Below, one piece after another: positions 17,392 to 24,184 of a stretch of 64,000 bases of DNA; within the stretch, counting starts at the first letter, position 1, and each line of letters opens with the position of its first letter. The translations under genes and the position numbers were made by a program. The notes under the pieces are model-generated. The model saw only the letters and a list, made by a program, of their open reading frames with translations. It was not told the origin of the DNA and made no database searches. The stretch is from Micromonospora terminaliae (GTDB lineage Bacteria; Actinomycetota; Actinomycetes; Mycobacteriales; Micromonosporaceae), in contig NZ_CP045309.1 in assembly GCF_009671205.1 (NCBI RefSeq), forward strand, positions 1,612,001 to 1,676,000, in the 5' to 3' direction.

Positions 17392-18324
17392 GTGGACGTG
17401 CTCGCCGACGTGCTGCGCGGGCTACGCGCCCGGGACGCCTTCCTGCTCCGTACCGTCATGGACCCGCCCTGGTCGATCCGGGTGCGGGACGAGGCCCCGC
17501 TGAGCGTCACCACCGTGGTCCGGGGCGAGGCCTGGGTGATGCCCGACCGCGGCGCGCCGGCCCTGCTGCGCCCCGGGGACGTGGCCGTGCTGCGCGGCCC
17601 CGACACGTACGCGGTGGCCGACCACCCGGACACCCCGCCGCAGGTGGTGATCCACCCCGGGCAGCGGTGCACCACCCTGAGCGGGCAGGAGCTGACCGAG
17701 ACCATGGCGCTGGGCCTGCGTACCTGGGGCACCCGGCCGGACGGTGCGACCGCCCTGCTGACCGGCACGTACGCCAGCAGCGGCGCGGTCGGCGCCGGGC
17801 TGCTCGCGGCCCTGCCGCCCCTGGTGGTGCTGACCGCCGCCGACGGCGACCTGCCGGTCGTCGCGTTGCTCGCCGCGGAGCTGGACCGGGACGGGCCCGG
17901 GCAGGAGGCGGTGCTGGACCGGCTGCTCGACCTGCTCGTCATCGGGGCGCTGCGTACCTGGCTGGCCCGCCCCGGCGCGGAGCCGCCCGGCTGGTACCGG
18001 GCCTACGCCGACCCGGTGGTCGGCCACGCCGTCCGGCTGGTCCAGCACGACCCGGCCCGGAACTGGACGGTGGCCGGCCTCGCCGCCGCCACCGGCACCT
18101 CCCGCGCCGCCTTCGCCCGCCGGTTCACCGAACTGGTCGGCGAACCGCCCATGACCTTCGTCACCAACTGGCGCCTCACGCTCGCCGCCGACCTGCTGCG
18201 CGACACCGGGCTGACCCTCACGGCGGTGGCCCGCAGAGTGGGCTACAGCAGTCCTTTTGCGCTCAGCGCGGCCTTCAAGCGGGTCCGCGGCGTCAATCCA
18301 CGCGACCACCGCGCCACGGCCTGA
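17392..18324 (+). CDS. AraC family transcriptional regulator
   Basis: This is a 310-residue regulator. Residues 1 to about 190 form a cupin-type AraC N-terminal domain (VRGEAWVMPDRGAPALLRPGDVAVLRGPD). Two helix-turn-helix motifs follow, at about 225-250 (GLAAATGTSRAAFARRFTEL) and 276-305 (VARRVGYSSPFALSAAFKR). The GTG at 17392 is chosen because it matches the cupin start and lies 6 nt after TACGCT, a leaderless arrangement. A perfect palindrome covers that -10 box, which suggests autoregulation. The divergent DUF1772 gene is the likely target. Such regulators commonly control adjacent small oxidoreductase or membrane genes. Confidence 0.86.
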   Translation: MDVLADVLRGLRARDAFLLRTVMDPPWSIRVRDEAPLSVTTVVRGEAWVMPDRGAPALLRPGDVAVLRGPDTYAVADHPDTPPQVVIHPGQRCTTLSGQELTETMALGLRTWGTRPDGATALLTGTYASSGAVGAGLLAALPPLVVLTAADGDLPVVALLAAELDRDGPGQEAVLDRLLDLLVIGALRTWLARPGAEPPGWYRAYADPVVGHAVRLVQHDPARNWTVAGLAAATGTSRAAFARRFTELVGEPPMTFVTNWRLTLAADLLRDTGLTLTAVARRVGYSSPFALSAAFKRVRGVNPRDHRATA

Positions 18325-18487
18325 GCCCGTCCCGCGTCGCCGGTGATCCCGGTAAACCCGCCGCGCGATGTCGCAACCCATGGCTACGCTTCCTGCCGGA
18401 CGCCGCCCCACCGCACGTCACCCCGCGCCCCGACGGGCGCGCGGCGCCGCCACCGCCCCCGACCGGACCTGAACCAGGAGACTGTTT

Positions 18488-20074
18488 GTGACCCAGCAAC
18501 CTGTCGCGACATCGAACAAACTCGACGCCGCGGTCCTCAAGGTGGCCGGTGTGGTCGTGCTCGGTGCGATCATGTCGATCCTCGACGTGACGGTCGTCAG
18601 CGTGGCGCTGCCGACGTTCCAGAACGAGTTCGACGCCTCGTACGCCCGCGTGGCGTGGACGATGACCGGCTACACCCTCGCGCTGGCCACGGTGATCCCG
18701 CTCAGCGGGTGGGCCGCCGACCGGTTCGGCACCAAGCGCCTCTACATGGTGGCGCTGGCGCTGTTCACCATCGGCTCCGGGCTGTGCGCCACCGCCGACT
18801 CGATCGGCCAGCTCATCGGCTACCGCGTGCTCCAGGGCCTCGGCGGCGGCATGCTCATGCCGCTCGGAATGACGATCATGACCCGCGCGGCCGGCCCGCA
18901 CCGGATCGGCCGGCTCATGGCCGTCCTCGGCATCCCGATGCTGCTCGGTCCGATCGGTGGCCCGATCCTCGGCGGCTGGCTGATCGACACCGCCAGCTGG
19001 CACTGGATCTTCCTGATCAACCTGCCGATCGGCGTCGTCGCGCTGATCTATGCCCAGCTCGCCCTGCCGAAGGACAACCCGGAGCCGTCGGAGTCGTTCG
19101 ACTTCCTCGGCATGCTGATGCTGTCGCCCGGCCTGGCGCTCTTCCTCTACGGCGTCTCGTCGCTGCCCGAGGCCGGCACGATCCGCGACAACAGCGTCTG
19201 GCTGCCGATGCTGGTCGGCGCCGTGCTCGTGGTGGCCTTCGTGTTCTACTCGTTCCGGCCCCGGCACCCGCTGCTCGACCTGCGGCTGTTCCGCAACCGC
19301 AACCTGACCATCGCCGCGGTGACCCTGTTCGTCTTCATCATCGCGTTCATGGGCGCGGGCCTGCTGTTCCCGAGCTACTTCCTGCAGATCCGCGGTGAGT
19401 CGACGCTGACCGCGGGCCTGCTCATGGCGCCGCAGGGCATCGGCGCCATGCTGACCATGCCGATCGCCGGCATGCTGGCCGACAAGGTGCCGGTCGGCCG
19501 CACGGTGCCGTTCGCGCTGGTGCTCATCGCCGCCGGGTTCTTCACCTTCACCCAGGTCGACCCGCACACGTCCTACTGGCTGCTCTGCGGCTCGCTGTTC
19601 GTGATGGGCCTCGGCATGGGCGGCACCATGATGCCGATCATGACCTCGGCGCTGAAGACCCTGCACGCCGCCGAGGTGGCCCGCGGCTCGACGCTGGTCA
19701 ACATCCTCCAGCAGATCGGCGGCTCGGTCGGCGCCGCGGTGATGTCGGTGATCCTCACCAGCCGGCTGAACGGCTCCGAGGTGATCCCCGGCGTGACCGA
19801 CCCGAACAGCGGCAAGCCGGTCACCGAGGCCAGCCTGGCCATCGGTTCGCAGCTGCGGCCGGAGCTGCTCCAGCAGTTCCCGGTGCCGCCGTCGCTCATC
19901 GAGCGCGGGCTCGACTTCGCGGCCAGCTCCTTCGCGACCACCTTCTGGGTCGGCTTCGGGCTGGTGCTGCTCACCTTCATCCCGGCCGCATTGCTGCCCC
20001 GCCGGCGCGAGCCGTCGCACCTGCTCGAGGGCGGCGCGGGCGAGGAGCAGCGCACGCCGGTGCCGATCCACTGA
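18488..20074 (+). CDS. MFS drug exporter, DHA2 type
   Basis: This is a 528-residue 14-helix transporter. The first helix ends in SILDVTVVSVALPTFQ (motif D1-like) and loop 2-3 carries GWAADRFGTKRLY (motif A). ADLGRLMAVLG-like and GPIGGPILGGWLID (motif C, antiporter motif) follow. It exports drugs or metabolites by proton antiport. The GTG at 18488 has CAGGAGA upstream. The same family occurs at 10382, but the sequences are clearly distinct and no dedicated regulator is adjacent; the upstream AraC gene runs in the same direction 163 bp away. The stop is followed by a strong hairpin. Confidence 0.9.
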   Translation: MTQQPVATSNKLDAAVLKVAGVVVLGAIMSILDVTVVSVALPTFQNEFDASYARVAWTMTGYTLALATVIPLSGWAADRFGTKRLYMVALALFTIGSGLCATADSIGQLIGYRVLQGLGGGMLMPLGMTIMTRAAGPHRIGRLMAVLGIPMLLGPIGGPILGGWLIDTASWHWIFLINLPIGVVALIYAQLALPKDNPEPSESFDFLGMLMLSPGLALFLYGVSSLPEAGTIRDNSVWLPMLVGAVLVVAFVFYSFRPRHPLLDLRLFRNRNLTIAAVTLFVFIIAFMGAGLLFPSYFLQIRGESTLTAGLLMAPQGIGAMLTMPIAGMLADKVPVGRTVPFALVLIAAGFFTFTQVDPHTSYWLLCGSLFVMGLGMGGTMMPIMTSALKTLHAAEVARGSTLVNILQQIGGSVGAAVMSVILTSRLNGSEVIPGVTDPNSGKPVTEASLAIGSQLRPELLQQFPVPPSLIERGLDFAASSFATTFWVGFGLVLLTFIPAALLPRRREPSHLLEGGAGEEQRTPVPIH

Positions 20075-20080
20075 CCTGCC

Positions 20081-20117
20081 GGTCGGGTCGCCGGGGCGTC
20101 GCCCCGCCGGCCCGACC
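20081..20117 (+). terminator. Intrinsic terminator-like hairpin
   Basis: GGTCGGG/CCCGACC outer arms (20081-20087, 20111-20117) enclose a CGGGGC/GCCCCG inner stem, 7 nt after the exporter stop. Confidence 0.7.
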
Positions 20118-20137
20118 CCGGTCCGGCTCGCGGTCGC

Positions 20138-20166
20138 GGGGCCTGACGCCGACGGCGTCAGGCCCC
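20138..20166. terminator. Hairpin containing the DinB stop codon
   Basis: A perfect 13-bp stem (20138-20150 with 20154-20166) and 3-nt loop lies between convergent genes. The stop codon of the DinB-like gene (20158-20160) is inside one arm. Confidence 0.6.
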
Positions 20167-20673
20167 GCCGGCCGTCGGGGCCCCGGCGCCGCGGCGGATG
20201 TCGAGCAGGTGGTGCTCGGCCTCGTGGACCGTGTGCCGGCCGAGCCAGAGCAGGGTCCGCACCTCGCGCCGCGGCCACGGGTAGACGCCGGTGCGGGCCA
20301 GCTCGACCTCACCGAGCGCCGCGAAGCGGGCCGCGAACCCGTCGGCGGCCGTGGCCAGGTCGGCGAGGACCACCTCCGGGGCCTGGGCGTTGTAGCGCTC
20401 GGTGACGACCAGCTCGTCGCGGCCCATCGGCGTGAACTCGGGCTCCGCCACACGCAGCGCCAGCGCGAGCCGCTCGGCCTGCACGCGGAACACGTCCCGG
20501 ACGTGGCAGGCGTACTCCAGCGGTGACCACACCTCCGGGGCGGGCCGCCGGCGCACGTCCGGCACCCCGTGCAGCGCATCCGGGTAGGCCCCGGCCACGT
20601 CGCGCAGCCGCCCCGGCAACGCGCCGCGGTCGAGCGCGGAATAGACGAACAGGCACTCGTCACACCGATCCAC
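20158..20673 (-). CDS. DinB-like (maleylpyruvate isomerase N-terminal type) protein
   Basis: This 171-residue protein matches the DinB/MDMPI_N four-helix fold. Candidate metal-binding histidines occur in WSPLEYACHVRDVFRVQAERL and in LLWLGRHTVHEAEHHLLDI. Family members are metal-binding, sometimes thiol-dependent transferases. The GTG at 20673 is chosen because TACCCT lies 6 nt upstream; a longer in-frame start has no support. The gene converges on the MFS exporter gene, and its stop codon is embedded in a strong hairpin. The substrate is unknown. Confidence 0.78.
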   Translation of the reverse strand: MDRCDECLFVYSALDRGALPGRLRDVAGAYPDALHGVPDVRRRPAPEVWSPLEYACHVRDVFRVQAERLALALRVAEPEFTPMGRDELVVTERYNAQAPEVVLADLATAADGFAARFAALGEVELARTGVYPWPRREVRTLLWLGRHTVHEAEHHLLDIRRGAGAPTAGGA

Positions 20674-20679
20674 GCGCCC

Positions 20680-20685
20680 AGGGTA
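20680..20685 (-). promoter_or_regulatory. Leaderless-type -10 box (TACCCT) for the DinB-like gene
   Basis: TACCCT on the minus strand lies 6 nt before the GTG at 20673. Confidence 0.55.
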
Positions 20686-20834
20686 GGTGGTGCGCGGGCA
20701 TCCCGCGGGGCGCGCTCGTGCCGCCACCGGGGGAGGACGCTGCCGGAATCCGCCTCCGGCCCTGGAGGTGGCGGCGGAGGATGAGCGGGGCGCGCGCGTG
20801 CGCCCGGGCGCCGCCGGGAGAGGGGAAGCTGTCG

Positions 20835-21248
20835 ATGACCGCCAACCGGGAGATCGTCGCGGACGCCTTCGCCGCCTGGTCCGCCGGCACCGGCAGCATC
20901 ACCGACCTCTTCGCCGAGGACATGCGCTGGGAGATCATCGGCCGCTCGGTGGCGGCCGGGCTCTACCAGCCCGCCCGCCAGTTCGTCGAGGAGGCGCTCA
21001 CGCCCTTCGGCGCGCGCTTCACGAAGGAGGACCCCTTCCGGCCCGTGCACATCCGGGGCATCTACGAGGACCCGACGGCCGACACGGTGATCGTCGCGTG
21101 GAACGGCGCGGGCACCACCACCATCGGCACGACGTACACCGACACGGTCGCCTGGTTCCTGCGGATGCGGGACGGCAAGGTGGTCGAGGGCACCGCCTTC
21201 TTCGACAGCATCGCCTTCAACGAACTCTGGCAGGACGTGCCGGCGTAG
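20835..21248 (+). CDS. SnoaL-like/NTF2-fold protein
   Basis: This 137-residue protein matches the SnoaL-like cone-shaped NTF2 fold: EIVADAFAAWSAG at the N-terminus, ITDLFAEDMRWEIIG as strand 1, and TYTDTVAWFLRMRDGKVVEGTAFFDSIAFNELW at the end. Such proteins are small cyclases, isomerases or ligand-binding proteins. The ATG at 20835 has GAGAGGGGAAG about 6 nt upstream. The next genes encode a GNAT enzyme and an ECF sigma factor that itself carries a SnoaL-like domain, all on the same strand. Function is not predictable beyond the fold. Confidence 0.78.
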   Translation: MTANREIVADAFAAWSAGTGSITDLFAEDMRWEIIGRSVAAGLYQPARQFVEEALTPFGARFTKEDPFRPVHIRGIYEDPTADTVIVAWNGAGTTTIGTTYTDTVAWFLRMRDGKVVEGTAFFDSIAFNELWQDVPA

Positions 21249-21268
21249 CGGGGACCAGACTGGGCGGC

Positions 21269-21730
21269 ATGCCGACCACGGTCACGCCGATCACCCCCGC
21301 CCAGCACGCCTTCGCGCGCGTCGCCGCTCTCTTCGACGACTACCGGGCGCACCACGGCCATCCGCCGTCCCCGCAGCGCACCCACGCCTGGCTGCGCGAC
21401 CAGATCGCCCAGCATCGACTCGCGGTCGCCGCCGCGACCCGCGCCGGGGAGGTCTGCGGCTTCGTCACGACGGCGGTGACCCCGGCGCCGCTGCTGCTGG
21501 GCACCGCGTGGTCGATCGGCGATCTTTATGTGGCGCCGAGCGCGCGCCGTAACGGCGTCGCCAGGGCCCTCCTGCGGCACGTCGTCGACGAGGCGCGGGC
21601 CGCCGGCGCGCACCGCGTGTCGCTGCGGACCGAGGCCGGCAACATCCCCGCCCGCGCGCTCTACGCCGCGGTCGGCTTCCGGCCGGTCACCGGGCTGGAA
21701 CTGCTCAACCTCACCCTCGGTTCCGAGTAG
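21269..21730 (+). CDS. GNAT family N-acetyltransferase
   Basis: This is a 153-residue acetyltransferase. The acetyl-CoA-binding motif VAPSARRNGVARALL (R-R-x-G-x-A) is at about residues 88-101, following strand SIGDLYV. NIPARALYAAVGFRPV gives the family C-terminal Asn and the A-x-x-x-Y element. The acceptor substrate is unknown. The ATG at 21269 lies 7 nt after CAGACT, a leaderless promoter, so it can be transcribed separately from the SnoaL gene despite the 20-bp gap. The next gene, a sigma factor, starts 27 bp after this stop, also with its own -10 box. Confidence 0.85.
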   Translation: MPTTVTPITPAQHAFARVAALFDDYRAHHGHPPSPQRTHAWLRDQIAQHRLAVAAATRAGEVCGFVTTAVTPAPLLLGTAWSIGDLYVAPSARRNGVARALLRHVVDEARAAGAHRVSLRTEAGNIPARALYAAVGFRPVTGLELLNLTLGSE

Positions 21731-21757
21731 CAGGCCCCGGTACCGCAGGATGGGCGC

Positions 21758-22696
21758 GTGGACTTCGAGCGGCACCGGGGTGAGTTGCTGGCCTACTGCT
21801 ACCGGATGCTGGGCTCGTTCCACGAGGCCGAGGACGTGGTGCAGGAGACGATGCTGCGCGCCTGGCGGGCCCGGGACCGGTACGACCCCGCGCGCGCCTC
21901 GCAGCGGACCTGGCTGTACCGGATCGCCACGAACGCCTGCCTCACCGCGCTGGAGGGCCGGGCGCGACGGCCGTTGCCGTCCGGACTCGGCGCCCCGAGC
22001 GTCGACCCGGAGGCGCCGCTGACGCCGTCGCTGGACGTGCCGTGGCTGGAGCCGTTTCCCGACGCGCGGAGCGAGGTGGAGACGCGGGCCGAGCTGCGCC
22101 TCGCGCTGGTCGCGGCCATGCAGGTGCTGCCCGCCCGGCAGCGGGCCGTGCTCCTGCTCCGCGAGGTGCTGGAGTTCAGCGCCGCCGAGGTGGCCGCGCA
22201 ACTGGGCACCACCGTGGCCGCGGTCAACAGCGCACTGCAGCGTGCCCGGGCCGCGCTTCCCGACGTGGGCGACGTCGGCGAGGTTGCCGAGCCGGACGAT
22301 CCGCGGGCGCGGGCCGTGGTCGACCGGTACGTGCGGGCGTTCGAGGCGGCCGACGTTCCCGGGCTCGTGCGGCTGCTCGCCGACGAGGCGGTCCTGGAGA
22401 TGCCGCCGGTGCCCCTCTGGTACCGGGGGAGCGGCGACTACGGCCGGTTCATGGATCGGGTGTTCCGGACCCGCGGCACCGGCTGGCGTGTGCGCCGGCT
22501 GGGGGCCAACGGGCAACCGGCCCTCGCCGCGTACGCGCCGGAGCCCGGGGGCCCGCACCGGCTGCACACGGTGCAGGTGCTCACGGTCGCCGGTGGGCGG
22601 GTCACGCACAACGTGGTCTTCGCCGATCCGCGCGTGTTCGCGGCGTTCGACCTGCCCCCGCTGATCTCTCCGGACGAGGTGCCCCGGGTGCGATGA
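21758..22696 (+). CDS. ECF sigma factor with C-terminal SnoaL-like domain (SigG/SigX5-like)
   Basis: This is a 312-residue extracytoplasmic function sigma factor. Region 2 is at about 5-70 (LLAYCYRMLGSFHEAEDVVQET, RTWLYRIATNACL) and region 4 at about 115-168 (LPARQRAVLLLREVLEFSAAEVAAQL, TTVAAVNSALQRAR). A SnoaL_2-like domain fills 184-300 (VVDRYVRAFEAADVPGLVRLLADE). This layout matches the TIGR02960/SigG group, in which the extra domain takes the place of an anti-sigma factor in controlling activity. No anti-sigma gene is adjacent, which fits. The GTG at 21758 lies 6 nt after CAGGAT. The regulon is unknown. Confidence 0.87.
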   Translation: MDFERHRGELLAYCYRMLGSFHEAEDVVQETMLRAWRARDRYDPARASQRTWLYRIATNACLTALEGRARRPLPSGLGAPSVDPEAPLTPSLDVPWLEPFPDARSEVETRAELRLALVAAMQVLPARQRAVLLLREVLEFSAAEVAAQLGTTVAAVNSALQRARAALPDVGDVGEVAEPDDPRARAVVDRYVRAFEAADVPGLVRLLADEAVLEMPPVPLWYRGSGDYGRFMDRVFRTRGTGWRVRRLGANGQPALAAYAPEPGGPHRLHTVQVLTVAGGRVTHNVVFADPRVFAAFDLPPLISPDEVPRVR

Positions 22697-22711
22697 GTCC
22701 GGCCGGTGCCG

Positions 22712-22725
22712 CCGGTACGTACCGG
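22712..22725. promoter_or_regulatory. 14-bp perfect palindrome upstream of the DHFR-like gene
   Basis: CCGGTACGTACCGG lies between the sigma factor stop and the reductase start. Its position suggests an operator for the downstream gene, but no dedicated regulator is evident. Confidence 0.45.
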
Positions 22726-22751
22726 TGGACACCTACCGAAGGGACACCATC

Positions 22752-23303
22752 GTGAGCGTCATCGTCATCCAGTTCATGACCCTGGACGGGATCGTGTCGG
22801 ACCCGGACGGGTCCGGGGGCACGCCGACCGGCGGCTGGGCCTTCCGGCACGGCCCGGAGACCGTGGCCGGGGACAAGTTCCGCCTCGGCAGCCGGCTCGA
22901 CGAGGGGGTGCTGCTGCTCGGGCGGACCACCTGGGAGCTGTTCGCCCGGCTCTGGCCCGGCCGCGACGACCCGTTCGCCGCCCGGATGAACGCCGTGCCC
23001 AAGCTGGTCGCCACCCGTACCCTCGCCGACGTCTCGGCCTGGGGGAACTCGAAAGTCGTCGACGGCGACCTGGTCGACGCGGTCCGGCAGGAGCGGCGCG
23101 ACGTCATCGTCACGGGGAGCTTGAGCGTCGTGCACCGGCTGATGGCCGACGACCTGGTCGACGAGTACCGCCTCCTCACCTTCCCGACGATCCTGCGCAC
23201 CGGTGCGCGGCTCTTCCCGGCGGAGGGTCCGCCCGCGTACCTGCGGTGCCGGTCGGCGGAGCAGGCCGGTGCGGCGGTCCTCGCGCGGTACGAGCGGGCG
23301 TGA
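22752..23303 (+). CDS. Dihydrofolate reductase-like (RibD C-terminal) protein
   Basis: This is a 183-residue protein of the RibD_C/DHFR-like family. The N-terminal VIQFMTLDGIVSDPDG carries the typical SLDG-like loop, and LLLGRTTWELFARLWP is the conserved GRxTYE-type element. DVIVTGSLSVVHRLMADDLVDEYRLLTFPTILRTGARLF is the C-terminal NADPH-binding signature of the family. These are NADPH-dependent reductases of largely unknown substrates. The GTG at 22752 has CGAAGGGA 7 nt upstream. A perfect palindrome lies 26 bp upstream. Confidence 0.85.
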   Translation: MSVIVIQFMTLDGIVSDPDGSGGTPTGGWAFRHGPETVAGDKFRLGSRLDEGVLLLGRTTWELFARLWPGRDDPFAARMNAVPKLVATRTLADVSAWGNSKVVDGDLVDAVRQERRDVIVTGSLSVVHRLMADDLVDEYRLLTFPTILRTGARLFPAEGPPAYLRCRSAEQAGAAVLARYERA

Positions 23304-23334
23304 ACGGTGGCGCCGAACGCCTTGCGCCATCGTC

Positions 23335-23351
23335 GTTACATTGACGTTAAC
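23335..23351 (+). promoter_or_regulatory. GTTA-N9-TAAC inverted repeat in an AT-rich leader
   Basis: The repeat lies about 210 bp upstream of the winged-helix regulator, within ACATTGAC, a string also found upstream of the paralogous regulator at 28895. It may be a shared operator or promoter element. Confidence 0.4.
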
Positions 23352-23562
23352 TGCTATACCAATCATCGGTGTCCGGCTATATGATGCCGATCAGCAGTTC
23401 CGCAACGCCTCACACAATCGCTGCTCCGGCGCATTTTCCGCGCCCGCCGACCGCCGCGCTTCCGAATCCACCCACGCCCGGCGGATCGATTTCCGCTGCC
23501 TGCGACGGCAATTGCGGGACGCCGCGGAAATGCCTCCCGAAAAGGGTGGAACGAAAGGGCGG

Positions 23563-24066
23563 ATGATGGCGGGGGTGCCGTCCTTGGTCATCGGTATCGC
23601 GGCCTCGGCCGCGGAACGCCGGCAGCTCACCCAGCTGCTCGGCGGCACCGAGACCTTCCTGATCGTCTCCAGCGCGCACCAGGCACGGCGGTTCCTCGAC
23701 CTGCTGCGCGCGCCCGGGGCGGCGCGCCCGGCGCCGGCCCGCGCCCCGGTCGACGAGCCGCCGCCGGCCGGCGGCCCGGTGCCCGAACTGGCCGTCGACT
23801 CCGACCGCCGCGTGCTGCGGTGGCGGGAACGTGAGGTCGGGTTGACGCCGCTGGAGCACGACCTCCTGGTCTGCCTCGCCGGCACCCCGGGGCAGGTGTG
23901 GACCTACGCGCAGCTGCACCGGGCCGTGTGGGGCAACGACCACCTGGGGCGCGGCTCCGACATGCATTCGGTGGTACGCCGGGTGCGGCGCAAGCTCGGC
24001 CGGGTGGGTGCGGCGCCGACCATCCACGCGGTACGCGGCATCGGCTTCCGCCTCGCGTCGTCCTGA
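23563..24066 (+). CDS. Winged-helix (OmpR/PhoB-type C-terminal domain) regulator, copy A
   Basis: This is a 167-residue regulator. Residues 1-55 (LVIGIAASAAERRQLTQLLG, FLIVSSAHQARRFLDLLR) resemble a short remnant of a receiver-like domain without an obvious phosphorylated Asp. A Pro/Ala linker leads to an OmpR-type winged helix at 75-165 (LTPLEHDLLVCLAGTPGQVW, VVRRVRRKLG, IHAVRGIGFRLA). It is clearly paralogous to the gene at 28895, and the two flank the giant subtilisin gene. The ATG at 23563 sits close to AAAGGGCGG; a second ATG 3 nt on is equally possible. It converges on the subtilisin gene. Its signal and targets are unknown; control of the protease is a reasonable guess. Confidence 0.8.
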   Translation: MMAGVPSLVIGIAASAAERRQLTQLLGGTETFLIVSSAHQARRFLDLLRAPGAARPAPARAPVDEPPPAGGPVPELAVDSDRRVLRWREREVGLTPLEHDLLVCLAGTPGQVWTYAQLHRAVWGNDHLGRGSDMHSVVRRVRRKLGRVGAAPTIHAVRGIGFRLASS

Positions 24067-24134
24067 CCGCGTTCTCCGCTCCGCCGTTCCCGGAACAGCG
24101 GCTCCTGCGATCCGAGCCGTGAACGCGGTCCGGC

Positions 24135-24158
24135 CCGCCCGGTGGGAGCACCGGGCGG
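24135..24158. terminator. Bidirectional terminator-like hairpin
   Basis: A 10-bp perfect stem (24135-24144 with 24149-24158) and 4-nt loop lies between the convergent regulator and subtilisin genes. Confidence 0.65.
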
Positions 24159-24184
24159 CGGACCTCACGGCCGACGGTCGGTGG

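Noticed and set aside
16157..17392. One operon from the DUF305 lipoprotein through to the AraC regulator
   Set aside because: The DUF1772 gene between them is on the opposite strand and the AraC gene has its own promoter.
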